Part shown: positions 44,092-52,403 of the stretch, one piece after another
Position numbering within the stretch: position 1 is the stretch's first letter
Layout of the letters: each line of letters begins with the position of its first letter
Assembly: GCF_008087085.1 (NCBI RefSeq)
Contig: NZ_VIYJ01000003.1
Coordinates: 186,001 to 250,000 of the forward strand
Direction of reading: 5' to 3'
Length of the DNA: 64,000 nt
Origin: Nocardioides rubriscoriae
GTDB lineage: Bacteria; Actinomycetota; Actinomycetes; Propionibacteriales; Nocardioidaceae
Program-made: the position numbers and the translations under genes
The notes under the pieces: model-generated
Told to the model about the DNA's origin: nothing
Database searches by the model: none
Seen by the model: the letters and a program-made list of their open reading frames with translations, nothing else

Positions 44092-44514
44092 TCAGCGCGG
44101 CTCAGGCTCCGGCAACCGGGTCAGCGGGCGCGGCCCGGCCAGCAGGGCCAGCGGCTGCACGTCGGTGTCGGTCATCAGCAGGCGCGCCTCGAGCGGCACG
44201 ATCGCGCCGCCCTTGCCGACGCGCAGGGCGAGCTTGTAGGTGCCCGGGGTCAGCGAGTCGGCGGGCACCCGCACCTCCAGGCGCGGGCGGGCGCCGGGCG
44301 TCACCTGGGCCAGGGCTCGCACGCGTTGCGGCCCGGTGCCGTCGTTGCGGCCGAGCCGCAGCCACACGCGCCGGCGGGTGAGGCCGTCGCCCACCTCGTC
44401 GCGCAGGTCGTCGGGCAGCGTGAGCACGATCTTGACGTCGTCTCCGACCCGCCGCGCGTAGCTCGCGACGGCCTCCACGGGACGGGCGGTCACGGCGGTC
44501 GCGATGGGAGGCAC
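44092..44514 (-). CDS. Unknown protein with beta-sandwich-like C-terminal half
   Basis: About 140 residues from the GTG at 44514 (an ATG at 44562 would add an Arg-rich leader). I do not recognise the family. The central part (DDVKIVLTLPDDLRDEV, RRRVWLRLGRNDGTGP, RPRLEVRVPADSLTPGTYKLALRVG) alternates hydrophobic strands and resembles an extracellular or accessory beta-sandwich domain, but no signal peptide is clear. Convergent with the Methyltransf_24 gene and divergent from the secreted EEP protein. Confidence 0.6.
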   Translation of the reverse strand: MPPIATAVTARPVEAVASYARRVGDDVKIVLTLPDDLRDEVGDGLTRRRVWLRLGRNDGTGPQRVRALAQVTPGARPRLEVRVPADSLTPGTYKLALRVGKGGAIVPLEARLLMTDTDVQPLALLAGPRPLTRLPEPEPR

Positions 44515-44640
44515 ACGACACAGCGAACCACACTCGCGGCGCCGCCGCGTGCCCCTGGTCACTCCTGCGCCAAAGCGCCCGCGCGGGGCTCACCGAGCCG
44601 CTAGATTTCGTCGCCGACGCGACCCCCACCAGGAGCAGCC

Positions 44641-45660
44641 ATGACGTCACGACGCCCCGGGCGCGCGAGCCTGCCCGGCCCGTCCCCGGCGACGGCGGCG
44701 GCCCTGGTCGCGGTCGTGGTCGCGGTCGTGGTCGCGGCCCTGGTGGTCTCGCTGGTGGTCTCGCTGCCCGGCCCCGCGTCGACCGCGGCGACGGCTGCGG
44801 CCGGGGGCCCGGCCGTCCGGGAGGGGGCCGGTCAGCAACGCGCGGGCCTGGCGCGCTTCGACGTCGTCGACCACAACGTCGAGCTGAAGCAGTCCGCGAT
44901 CACCTCGGCGCTGCGCCGTGCCGCGCAGACCAAGGCTCCCGTGGTGCTGCTGCAGGAGGTCTGCTGGTGGCAGGCACGCCAGATCCGCGAGCAGCACCCG
45001 CGGTGGACCGTGGGCTACCTGCGTGGCCGCGAGACCGCCACGTGCCGCCGTGCCCCCAGCCTCACCGCCCTGGCCGACCGCGACCGTGACGACTCCGGCG
45101 TGGTCGCGGTGTGGACCGGCGGGGCGCGCGGCCGGGTCAGCGCCCACGTCTTTCGCCACCAAGCGGCCCGCAAGGGGCCCGGCGCGGGCCGCCGCAGCCT
45201 CGACGACGGGATCGTCTGCGTGGCCTGGCGTGCCACGGGGGTGGTCCGGCACGCCTGCTCGACCCACCTGGTCAACGCCTCCCGCTACCACTCGCGCCGC
45301 GGCACCCAGTTCCGTCAGGCGCGCGAGGTGCGCCGGCTGACCCGGGGCTGGGTGCGGCGCGGGGACCTCGTCGTGCTCGGGGGCGACTTCAACGCCGCCC
45401 CCCGCAGCCGGACCATGGACCCGCTGTACGCCGTCGACGGCAGCGGGCTCTTCCAGGAGGCCACCGGCTGCCCGCGCTCGCTCGAGGTCTGCCGCCGGGC
45501 GCTGGGGACCACGATCGACGGCGGCAAGATCAAGATCGACTACATCTTCTTCTCGGGCAACCGGATCTCGACCCCTTCGCCGCGGCGGCTGCGCGTCGTC
45601 CCGACGTCGAGCGACCACCACCTGCTCAGCGGGTGGGCGTTCGTCGACGTGACCGGCTGA
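44641..45660 (+). CDS. Secreted endonuclease/exonuclease/phosphatase-family protein
   Basis: A 339-residue exported EEP-fold hydrolase. The signal segment has a repeated Val/Ala core (VAVVVAVVVAALVV) encoded by tandem nonamer repeats. Catalytic blocks: DHNVELKQS (Asn), VLLQEVCWW (Glu), STHLVNASR, VLGGDFNAAPRS and SDHHLLSG (Asp-His). Such enzymes cleave nucleic acids, phosphoinositides or sphingomyelin. A proper ribosome site AGGAGC precedes the ATG; TAGATT near 44601 is a possible -10. Substrate unknown. Confidence 0.83.
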   Translation: MTSRRPGRASLPGPSPATAAALVAVVVAVVVAALVVSLVVSLPGPASTAATAAAGGPAVREGAGQQRAGLARFDVVDHNVELKQSAITSALRRAAQTKAPVVLLQEVCWWQARQIREQHPRWTVGYLRGRETATCRRAPSLTALADRDRDDSGVVAVWTGGARGRVSAHVFRHQAARKGPGAGRRSLDDGIVCVAWRATGVVRHACSTHLVNASRYHSRRGTQFRQAREVRRLTRGWVRRGDLVVLGGDFNAAPRSRTMDPLYAVDGSGLFQEATGCPRSLEVCRRALGTTIDGGKIKIDYIFFSGNRISTPSPRRLRVVPTSSDHHLLSGWAFVDVTG

Positions 45661-45687
45661 CCCTGCTGCTCGTCGGGTCTTGGGCAG

Positions 45688-45693
45688 TAGGTT
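45688..45693 (+). promoter_or_regulatory. -10 box, leaderless promoter of folP
   Basis: TAGGTT, then CGTCCG and the GTG at 45700. Confidence 0.5.
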
Positions 45694-45699
45694 CGTCCG

Positions 45700-46542
45700 G
45701 TGACCCGGGGTCTGCGCAGCGTGGTGGTGATGGGCGTCGTCAACGTCACCCCGGACTCGTTCTCCGACGGCGGGCGGTGGGCCGACACCGACGCCGCGGT
45801 GGCCCACGGGCGCCGGCTGCTGGCCGACGGGGCCGACATCCTCGACGTCGGCGGCGAGTCCACCCGTCCCGGCGCGACCCGGCCGCTGGTCTCCGAGGAG
45901 CTCGACCGGGTCGTGCCCGTGATCGAGGCGCTCGCCGCGGACGGTGCGCGGGTGTCGGTCGACACGATGCGCGCCGAGGTCGCGGCCGCCGCGCTCGCGG
46001 CCGGGGCGAGCATCGTCAACGACGTGTCGGGCGGCCTGGCCGACCCGGCGATGCTCGGGGTCGTGGCCGGCAGCGGGGCGACGTACGTCGCGATGCACTG
46101 GCGGGCCCACAGCGACCGGATGAACGACCTGGCGACCTACGACACGCCCGGTGGCCGCGACGACGTCGTGCACGCCGTGTGTCGCGAGCTCGCCGAACGG
46201 GTCGCGGCGGCGCGCGCGGCGGGCATCGCCGACGACAAGGTGGTCCTCGACCCGGGCCTGGGCTTCGCCAAGCGCGGCGAGCACAACTGGCAGCTGCTCG
46301 AGGGCCTCGACCGGGTCGCCGCCCTGGGCTTCCCGCTGCTGGTCGGCGCGAGCCGCAAGTCGTTCCTGGGCGCCCTGCTGGCCGCGCCGGACGGTGCCCC
46401 GCGACCGGTCTCCGAGCGTGAGGTCGCCGGCCACGCCCTCACCCTCGTGCTGGCCCAGCGCGGCGTGTGGGGGGTCCGGGTGCACGACGTGCGGGGCACT
46501 CGTGATGTGCTGCGCGTGTGGGAGAGAACGAGCCGACGATGA
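45700..46542 (+). CDS. folP: Dihydropteroate synthase
   Basis: A 280-residue TIM-barrel enzyme joining the pterin pyrophosphate and p-aminobenzoate. Signatures: MGVVNVTPDSFSDGG, GGESTRPGA, NDVSGG, DPGLGFAKRGEHNWQLL and SRKSFLG. This is the sulfonamide target. First gene of folP-folB-folK-DUF3180; GTG start with a leaderless promoter. FolB starts 16 bases after its stop. Confidence 0.95.
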   Translation: MTRGLRSVVVMGVVNVTPDSFSDGGRWADTDAAVAHGRRLLADGADILDVGGESTRPGATRPLVSEELDRVVPVIEALAADGARVSVDTMRAEVAAAALAAGASIVNDVSGGLADPAMLGVVAGSGATYVAMHWRAHSDRMNDLATYDTPGGRDDVVHAVCRELAERVAAARAAGIADDKVVLDPGLGFAKRGEHNWQLLEGLDRVAALGFPLLVGASRKSFLGALLAAPDGAPRPVSEREVAGHALTLVLAQRGVWGVRVHDVRGTRDVLRVWERTSRR

Positions 46543-46558
46543 AGGAACGAGCGAACCT

Positions 46559-46933
46559 GTGACCGACGAGCTGGCTGTCCTCGGCATCGAGTGCTGGGGC
46601 CATCATGGTGTCTTCGAGTTCGAGAAGCGTGAGGGCCAGACCTTCATCATCGACCTCGTCCTCGGCTTCGACACCCGCCCGGCGGCGGCGTCGGACGACT
46701 TGCACGACACTGTCGACTACGGGAGTCTCGTGGCCTCGGTGAAGTCCGCCGTGGAGAACGACCCGGTCGACCTGATCGAGTCCCTCGTCCAGCGGATCGC
46801 GGACGTCTGCCTCTTGGACGCTCGTGTTGAATGGGCGCGGGTCACCGTCCACAAGCCCGATGCCCCCATCGACGCGACGTTCGCCGACGTCGCGCTGACG
46901 ATCAGCAGGAAGCGCGAGGTCACCCGTGACTGA
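46559..46933 (+). CDS. folB: Dihydroneopterin aldolase
   Basis: A 124-residue dihydroneopterin aldolase: LAVLGIECWGHHGVFEFEKREGQ (with the conserved His-Gly), LVLGFDTRPAAASDDLHDTVDYGSLV, and VTVHKPDAPI with the catalytic Lys. It releases glycolaldehyde to form hydroxymethyl-dihydropterin. GTG start; its end overlaps folK by eight bases. The third base usage is slightly less GC-rich than in its neighbours. Confidence 0.93.
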   Translation: MTDELAVLGIECWGHHGVFEFEKREGQTFIIDLVLGFDTRPAAASDDLHDTVDYGSLVASVKSAVENDPVDLIESLVQRIADVCLLDARVEWARVTVHKPDAPIDATFADVALTISRKREVTRD

Positions 46934-47495
46934 GACCCCCAACCCCAACATCGTCGACGCCGACACCCTCACCGGTGAGATGCGCCCGATCCGGCGCGTC
47001 GTGCTCTCGATCGGCTCCAACCTCGGCGACTCGATGTCGAGCCTGCAGGGTGCGGTCGACGCCATCGCCGACACCCCCGACGTGTGGGTGACCAGCGTCT
47101 CCCCGGTCTACGAGACCGAGCCGGTCAACTGCCCGCCGGGCTCGCAGAACTTCCTCAACGCCGTGCTGCTCCTCGACACCACGCTCGCCGCCAACCGGCT
47201 GCTCGAGCGTGCGCTGGCCGTCGAGGACGCCTACGCGCGCGAGCGTACCGACGTCGCCAACGCCCCACGCACCCTCGACGTCGACCTGATCGTCGTCGGC
47301 GACCGGCGCAGCGACACCGAGACCCTCCAGCTGCCCCACCCGCGCGCGGCCGAGCGGGCCTTCGTGCTCAAGCCGTGGTTCGACCTCGAGCCCGACGCCG
47401 AGCTGCCCGGGCATGGCCCGATCGGCGAGCTGCTCGCCAAGATCGGGGTCGAGGGCCTCATCCTGCGCGAGGACCTCGTCCTCGACGTCGAGTGA
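46926..47495 (+). CDS. folK: 2-amino-4-hydroxy-6-hydroxymethyldihydropteridine diphosphokinase
   Basis: A 189-residue HPPK that transfers pyrophosphate to the pterin made by FolB. Motifs: LSIGSNLGDSMSSLQ, SPVYETEPV, NFLNAVLLLDT, and the signature RERTDVANAPRTLDVDLIVVGD followed by LPHPRAAERAFVLKP. GTG start overlapping folB; eight bases before DUF3180. The C-terminal tail of about 35 residues is a little longer than in E. coli. Confidence 0.95.
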   Translation: MTETPNPNIVDADTLTGEMRPIRRVVLSIGSNLGDSMSSLQGAVDAIADTPDVWVTSVSPVYETEPVNCPPGSQNFLNAVLLLDTTLAANRLLERALAVEDAYARERTDVANAPRTLDVDLIVVGDRRSDTETLQLPHPRAAERAFVLKPWFDLEPDAELPGHGPIGELLAKIGVEGLILREDLVLDVE

Positions 47496-47502
47496 CGCAC
47501 GC

Positions 47503-47985
47503 GTGACCGCAGGCCCCGACGGCCCCGGGACCGGTCGGCTGCAGCCGACCCGGCTCCCGGTCCTCGCCGGCTGGGCCGTCGCCGGGCTCGTCCTGGGCCT
47601 GCTGGTGCGACCGGTGTGGGAGCGGCTCGACACGACCGCCCCGATCGTCACCTGGGCCCAGCCGCTGGGCCTGCTGCTCGTCTCGGCCGTCGTTGCCGGC
47701 ACGGCCTGGTCGACGTGGCGCACCGTCCAGGTCCGGCACGAGCGCCTCGAGCCGCACCGTGCGGTCAACCGGCTCGTGCTGGCGCGCGCCTGCGCGATCG
47801 TGGGGGCGGTCGTCGGGGGCGGCTACCTCGGCTACGCCCTCAGCTGGCTCGGTGACGCCTCGCCACTGGCCGACGACCGGATCCTGCGCGGGGGGCTCGC
47901 CGCCCTCGGTGGCCTGCTGACGGTGGTCGCATCGCTGCTGCTCGAGCGTGCGTGTCGCGTCCGATCCGGTGACCGCGACCCGTAG
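47503..47985 (+). CDS. DUF3180 membrane protein
   Basis: A 160-residue protein with four predicted helices (LPVLAGWAVAGLVLGLLV; IVTWAQPLGLLLVSAVVAGT; ARACAIVGAVVGGGYLGYAL; GLAALGGLLTVVASLLL). DUF3180 proteins follow folK in most actinobacteria, but their function is not known. Between helices 2 and 3 lies the basic loop WRTVQVRHERLEPHRAVNRL. GTG start eight bases after folK. Confidence 0.88.
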   Translation: MTAGPDGPGTGRLQPTRLPVLAGWAVAGLVLGLLVRPVWERLDTTAPIVTWAQPLGLLLVSAVVAGTAWSTWRTVQVRHERLEPHRAVNRLVLARACAIVGAVVGGGYLGYALSWLGDASPLADDRILRGGLAALGGLLTVVASLLLERACRVRSGDRDP

Positions 47986-47988
47986 TTT
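47983..47988 (+). promoter_or_regulatory. -10 box, leaderless promoter of the gene at 47996
   Basis: TAGTTT, sharing the TAG stop of the DUF3180 gene, then seven bases and the ATG. Confidence 0.5.
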
Positions 47989-47995
47989 TGCGGGC

Positions 47996-48634
47996 ATGAC
48001 TTCCCCGTCTGGCCCGGCCCGACCCACCCCTGCCTCAGCTGCCCCCGCTGCTCGGCGCCGCCAGCGCTCGACCCGTCTCGTCGTCTCCGGGGCGCTGCTC
48101 GCCGTGGCCGTCGCGGGTGTCGTCGCGGCCGCCGCCAGCGGCTCGTGGCTCGTGGCCACCCTCGCGGCAGCCGTCGCGGCCGTCCTCGGCGTCGCCGCGA
48201 CGCGGATCACCTACACCGAGGTCGCCGACACCCGTCGGGCCTGGGCGCGCGACCGGGCCGAGCAGGCCCAGGCCTACGCCGCCCTCACCGAGACCCGCAC
48301 CAGCGAGCAGGCCCTCTACGTCGCCGACACCAGCGGCCGCCTGGCCCGTCACGAGGCCACCATCAGCCGCCTCGAGCTGCGCCTGGCCGACGCCGCCGCG
48401 GAGGTCGCGGCGACCCGCGACGCCCTGGCCGCCGAGCAGGCCCGCGTCCTCGCGGTCCAGGAGGCCTCCGCCGACGAGATGCGCCGCGTGGCGGCCCGGC
48501 TCGAGGACGCCGAGGAGCGCGCCGCCACGGCCGTGGTCCGGGTCGTCGAGCTCGAGCAGGAGCTCGACGTCGTGCAGGCCGAGCTGCTGGCCTGGCAGTC
48601 CACCGGCGCCGCGCTGCGCCGCAAGCACGCCTGA
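47996..48634 (+). CDS. Membrane-anchored coiled-coil protein
   Basis: 212 residues. An N-terminal Pro/Ala-rich stretch, two adjacent membrane helices (LVVSGALLAVAVAGVVAAA and SWLVATLAAAVAAVLGVAA), then an uninterrupted Ala/Glu/Arg-rich coiled coil from about 85 to 200 with Leu/Val heptads (ISRLELRLADAAAEVAATRD, VVRVVELEQELDVVQAEL). No enzymatic motif. It may be a scaffold or cell-envelope organiser; a similar gene follows DUF3180 in related genomes to my knowledge, but I cannot name it. Confidence 0.7.
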   Translation: MTSPSGPARPTPASAAPAARRRQRSTRLVVSGALLAVAVAGVVAAAASGSWLVATLAAAVAAVLGVAATRITYTEVADTRRAWARDRAEQAQAYAALTETRTSEQALYVADTSGRLARHEATISRLELRLADAAAEVAATRDALAAEQARVLAVQEASADEMRRVAARLEDAEERAATAVVRVVELEQELDVVQAELLAWQSTGAALRRKHA

Positions 48635-48707
48635 CGCACGCCCCTGGTTCACCCGTCGGGAGACGTGGTGGCCTGCTCCGGCAGGTGACCGGGCACAATC
48701 GCCTGTC

Positions 48708-49811
48708 GTGATCCCCGACGAGAACCGATTCGAGCCCAATCCCGAGGAGATCGTCGGTGAGCCCCCCGCCGCGCTGCCCGACGACTGGACGCTCGGCTCG
48801 CCCGACCCGGCCGACCGGTTCGACCTCGCCCGGCTGACGACCCTGCTGCGCGACCACGAGCGCCACGGCCGTGGCTGGGCCGGCGCCGGGGTCGACGACG
48901 TGCTCGTCGAGGTGTCCGAGTCCGGGCTGCGCACCCGCGAGAACGTCGTCGTGCGCGACGAGGCGGGCCAGATCCGGGCCTGGGGCAGCGTCCACGACCG
49001 CGCCGGCGGACGGATGCTCTTCGTCCACGTCGTCGAGCGCGACCTGCCCGGCAGCGTCGCCCGCGCCTGCTCCGACCTGCTCGTCGAGTGGGCCGTGGGC
49101 CAGGCGGTGGCCGTCGGGTCCGCCCGTGGTCTCGACGTCCAGCAGATCGACACCGGCTCGTTCGCAGGCGACGAGCGCCAGGCCCGGTGGCTGTCGGCGT
49201 CCGGCTTCGAGCGGGTGCGGACCTGGTGGCAGATGTCGCGCCCGGTCACGGCCGACGAGGCCGACCTGGTGCCCTCGGTCGACGAGTGGGCCGACCGCGG
49301 CGTGCGCTTCCGCCAGGTACGCCGCGCCGGCGACGGCCTGCCCGACGAGGCCGACCTGCGCGCCGTCCACGACGTGCTCGAGGAGGCGTTCCTCGACCAC
49401 TTCAACTCGTGGGAGGAGACCTTCGACGAGTTCCTCCACCGGCTGCGCGAGGACCCCGGCCACCGCTGGGACCACTGGTGGCTGGCCGAGCTGCTCGACG
49501 ACCCCGACGTCCCCGAGCCGGTCGGCGCCCTGGTCGGCACCGTCTCGGAGTCGGGCCCCGGCTCGTCAGCGCCCGACGGGTCCTACGTCTCCTACATCGG
49601 CGTGCGCGAGGCCGCCCGAGGCCGGGGCGTCGCCAAGGGCCTGCTGCGCACGATCATCGCCGACGCCGCCGGTCGCGGCCGCGACCGCGTGGGGCTCGAG
49701 GTCGACGCCGACTCCTCGACCGGCGCCGACGGGCTCTACACCTCGATGGGCTGGGTGACCAAGTACGTCACCGAGAGCTGGCACCGCGACGTGCCGGTGG
49801 CGGGCGACTAG
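48708..49811 (+). CDS. Tandem GNAT acetyltransferase
   Basis: A 367-residue protein with two GNAT domains, like mycothiol synthase but with different active-site segments. The N-terminal copy (about 25-190) lacks a clear acetyl-CoA loop; the C-terminal copy has YIGVREAARGRGVAKGLLRTIIADA and GLYTSMGWVTKYVTESW, a functional R/QxxGxG/A-type loop. Acceptor unknown; aminoglycoside, thiol or small metabolite are all possible. Independent of the fol operon. GTG start at 48708. Confidence 0.8.
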   Translation: MIPDENRFEPNPEEIVGEPPAALPDDWTLGSPDPADRFDLARLTTLLRDHERHGRGWAGAGVDDVLVEVSESGLRTRENVVVRDEAGQIRAWGSVHDRAGGRMLFVHVVERDLPGSVARACSDLLVEWAVGQAVAVGSARGLDVQQIDTGSFAGDERQARWLSASGFERVRTWWQMSRPVTADEADLVPSVDEWADRGVRFRQVRRAGDGLPDEADLRAVHDVLEEAFLDHFNSWEETFDEFLHRLREDPGHRWDHWWLAELLDDPDVPEPVGALVGTVSESGPGSSAPDGSYVSYIGVREAARGRGVAKGLLRTIIADAAGRGRDRVGLEVDADSSTGADGLYTSMGWVTKYVTESWHRDVPVAGD

Positions 49812-49835
49812 GGCCCGTCACGGCGGCGGGCAGGG

Positions 49836-50852
49836 TCAGGTGTCCTGCTCGACGAGGCTGGACCGCAGCGCCCGGTGTACCCCGGCGGGGGTGAGCACGC
49901 CGACGAAGCGGGCCCCGTCCCTGACGCCGATCATCGGCTTGTCGTCGCGCATCAGGGCGGCGAGCGCCTCCTCGAGGCTGGAGTCGAGGTCGATCGCGGC
50001 TCCGAGCTCGCCGGCGCTGACGCCGTCCATCGGCTCGAGGTGCCGGGCCTCCAGGCGGGTGACGGTGAGCCGGCGCAGGCCCCGGGTGGAGCCGACGAAG
50101 TCGGCGACGAAGTCGTCGGCCGGGTGGCCGAGCAGCTCGGCGGGCGTGGCGTACTGCGCGAGGTGGCCGCCGGCGGCGAAGACAGCGACCCGGTCACCCA
50201 TGCGCACCGCCTCGTCGATGTCGTGGGTCACCAGCACCACGGTCTTGCCGAGGTCGCGCTGCAGGCGCAGGAACTCGTCCTGCAGCCGCACGCGCACCAC
50301 GGGGTCGACGGCACCGAAGGGCTCGTCCATCAGCAGCACCGGCGGGTCGGCGGCCAGGGCCCGGGCCACGCCCACGCGCTGTCGCTGCCCCCCGGAGAGC
50401 TGGTGGGGGTAGCGGTCGGCGTACTGCGCGGGGTCGAGGCCGACCAGCTCGAGCAGCTCGTGCGCGCGGCGGCGCGCGGTGGTCTTCGACTCGCCGTAGA
50501 GCAGTGGCACCGTCATCACGTTGGCGCCGATCTTCTGGTGCGGGAAGAGCCCCACCGCCTGGATGACGTAGCCGATCCCGCGACGCAGCTTGACGGGGTC
50601 CTGCCGCATCACGTCGGTGCCGTCGATCTCGATCGTCCCGGTCGTCGGCTCGATGAGCCGGTTGATCATCTTCAGCGTCGTCGACTTGCCGCACCCGGAC
50701 GGCCCCACCAGGCAGACCAGCTCGCCGCGGCGGACCTCGAGGTCGAGCTCGTGGACCGCGGTCGTGCCGTCGGGGTAGGTCTTGCCGACGCCCGTCAGGC
50801 GAATCATCACCTCGTCGGGTGCCTCACGCGACTCAGAGCCGGTAGGTTCCAT
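49836..50852 (-). CDS. Glycine betaine/carnitine/choline-type ABC transporter, ATP-binding protein
   Basis: A 338-residue ABC ATPase of the OpuCA/ProV group. Walker A GPSGCGKST, signature LSGGQRQR, Walker B VLLMDEPFGAVD, switch VVLVTHDIDEAV; the IQAVGLFPH Q-loop is characteristic of osmoprotectant systems. The C-terminal 85 residues contain a CBS-like module (AAIDLDSSLEEALAALMRDDKPMIGVRD) that could sense ionic strength. It is transcribed away from its two permeases and binding protein; the start codons of the two operons are only three bases apart. Confidence 0.9.
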   Translation of the reverse strand: MEPTGSESREAPDEVMIRLTGVGKTYPDGTTAVHELDLEVRRGELVCLVGPSGCGKSTTLKMINRLIEPTTGTIEIDGTDVMRQDPVKLRRGIGYVIQAVGLFPHQKIGANVMTVPLLYGESKTTARRRAHELLELVGLDPAQYADRYPHQLSGGQRQRVGVARALAADPPVLLMDEPFGAVDPVVRVRLQDEFLRLQRDLGKTVVLVTHDIDEAVRMGDRVAVFAAGGHLAQYATPAELLGHPADDFVADFVGSTRGLRRLTVTRLEARHLEPMDGVSAGELGAAIDLDSSLEEALAALMRDDKPMIGVRDGARFVGVLTPAGVHRALRSSLVEQDT

Positions 50853-50864
50853 GCGGTGACCCTA
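50843..50864. promoter_or_regulatory. Interlocked divergent leaderless promoters of the betaine transporter
   Basis: On +, TAGGTT (50843-50848), seven bases, GTG at 50856. On -, TAGGGT (50864-50859), six bases, ATG at 50852. Each -10 box lies within the first codons of the opposite gene, so the two transcripts would overlap and the promoters should exclude each other. Confidence 0.55.
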
Positions 50865-51581
50865 CTGGCGGGCAGCGCGGTCGTCGCCGACCTGGCGGCT
50901 CGAGAGCCGAAGTGCTACTCCAAGGACGTCAACGACTGGTTCTGCCTCGACTACGTGCGCGACCGCAGCGACGAGATCCAGCAGGCCACGACGACCCACC
51001 TGCAGATCACGGTCACCGCGGTGCTCCTCGGGCTGGCGCTGGCCTTCCCGTTGGCCCTGCTCGCGCGGCGACTGCCCCGGCTGGAGGCGCTGGTCCTGGG
51101 CCTCAGCACGTTCGTCTACACGATCCCGTCGCTGGCGCTGCTACCGCTCCTGGTGCCGCTCACCGGTCTCACCAAGACCACCGTCGTGATCGGCCTCGGC
51201 CTCTACTGCCTGACGATCCTGGTGCGCGCCATGCTCGACGGCTTGCGCTCGGTGCCCGACGAGGTGCGCGAGTCGGCCACGGGGATGGGGTTCGGGCGCA
51301 CCCGCCTGCTGCTGCGGGTCGAGCTTCCCCTTGCGCTTCCGGTGCTGATGGCGGGTCTGCGCGTCGCGACCGTGTCGACCGTCGCACTCACGACCATCGG
51401 CACCGTGGTCTCCGAGGGCGGCCTCGGCAAGCTCATCGCGGACGGCAAGAGCACGGAGTTCAACGCCGAGCTGATGACCGGCGCAGTCCTGTGCGTCCTG
51501 CTGGCCCTGGTGCTCGATGTCGTCCTCGTGCTGGCCCAGCGGGGCCTGACGCCCTGGACCCGGCGGGTGCGGACCGCATGA
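50856..51581 (+). CDS. Glycine betaine-type ABC transporter, permease 1
   Basis: A 241-residue permease with about six helices and the BPD domain (TTTHLQITVTAVLLGLALAFPLALLARR to the end). The coupling loop is DEVRESATGMGFGRTRLLLRVELPLALP (in parts). An N-terminal external stretch CYSKDVNDWFCLDYVRDR carries two Cys. It pairs with permease 2 (ATGA overlap) and the divergent ATPase to import compatible solutes. Confidence 0.9.
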   Translation: MTLLAGSAVVADLAAREPKCYSKDVNDWFCLDYVRDRSDEIQQATTTHLQITVTAVLLGLALAFPLALLARRLPRLEALVLGLSTFVYTIPSLALLPLLVPLTGLTKTTVVIGLGLYCLTILVRAMLDGLRSVPDEVRESATGMGFGRTRLLLRVELPLALPVLMAGLRVATVSTVALTTIGTVVSEGGLGKLIADGKSTEFNAELMTGAVLCVLLALVLDVVLVLAQRGLTPWTRRVRTA

Positions 51582-52333
51582 GCGACGTCTTCTCCTACCT
51601 CTTTGACAGTGCGAGCTGGTCCGGGCCCGGTGGGCTCTCGGAGCAGCTGGTTCAGCAGCTGCTCCTGTCCGTCACCGCGCTCGTCGCCGCCCTCGCGGTC
51701 GGGCTGCCGATCGCGCTCTGGCTCGGGCACCTCGGCCGGTTCGGGTTCCTGGCCATCAACGTGTCCAACATCGGCCGGGCGGTCCCGACCTTCGCCCTGC
51801 TGGCTCTGCTGGCGCGCTTCTCGTGGCCCGGCAGCGGTGAGTTCGGTCCCTACGGCCGCGCCGGCCTCGCGACCCTGGTGGCCCTGCTGTTCTTCGCGCT
51901 GCCGCCGATCATCACCCAGGCCTACGTCGGGATGCGGGAGGTGCCGGCCGACATCCGCGAGGCGGCCCGCGGCATGGGCATGTCCGGCCCGCAGCAGTTC
52001 TGGCGCGTCGAGCTGCCCCTCGCGCTGCCCCTCGTGCTGTCCGGCGCACGCCTGGCCCTGGTGCAGGTGTGGGCCACCGCCACGATCGCGGCGCTCGTCG
52101 GCGGCCCCGGCCTCGGCAACGTCATCCGGCTCGGCTTCGCCAACGTCGACCGGCGTAGCGAGGGCATCGCGGGCGCGCTCCTGGTCGCCGCCGTGGCGCT
52201 CGTGCTCGAGCTGCTCGCCGCTTCGGCCCAGCGCGCTGCCGACCCGGTGCCGCGCGACCCCGGCCGTCGGGGTGGACGCGACCTGTCCCCGATCGCGTCT
52301 ACAGTGGCCCCGGCTGCCGCCACCGACAGCTGA
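51578..52333 (+). CDS. Glycine betaine-type ABC transporter, permease 2
   Basis: A 251-residue BPD-type permease, six helices, with coupling loop ADIREAARGMGMSGPQQFWRVELPLALP (in parts) and the OpuC-typical GRAVPTFALLALL. It would form the heterodimeric channel with permease 1. The last 40 residues are hydrophilic. Second gene of the operon; the substrate-binding gene follows after 70 bases. Confidence 0.9.
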   Translation: MSDVFSYLFDSASWSGPGGLSEQLVQQLLLSVTALVAALAVGLPIALWLGHLGRFGFLAINVSNIGRAVPTFALLALLARFSWPGSGEFGPYGRAGLATLVALLFFALPPIITQAYVGMREVPADIREAARGMGMSGPQQFWRVELPLALPLVLSGARLALVQVWATATIAALVGGPGLGNVIRLGFANVDRRSEGIAGALLVAAVALVLELLAASAQRAADPVPRDPGRRGGRDLSPIASTVAPAAATDS

Positions 52334-52403
52334 GCCCCAAGGCTCGCTCCACCGGACACGCGTGACCATCTCCGGGTCACGGGACACAGAAGGTCTCCAC
52401 ACC

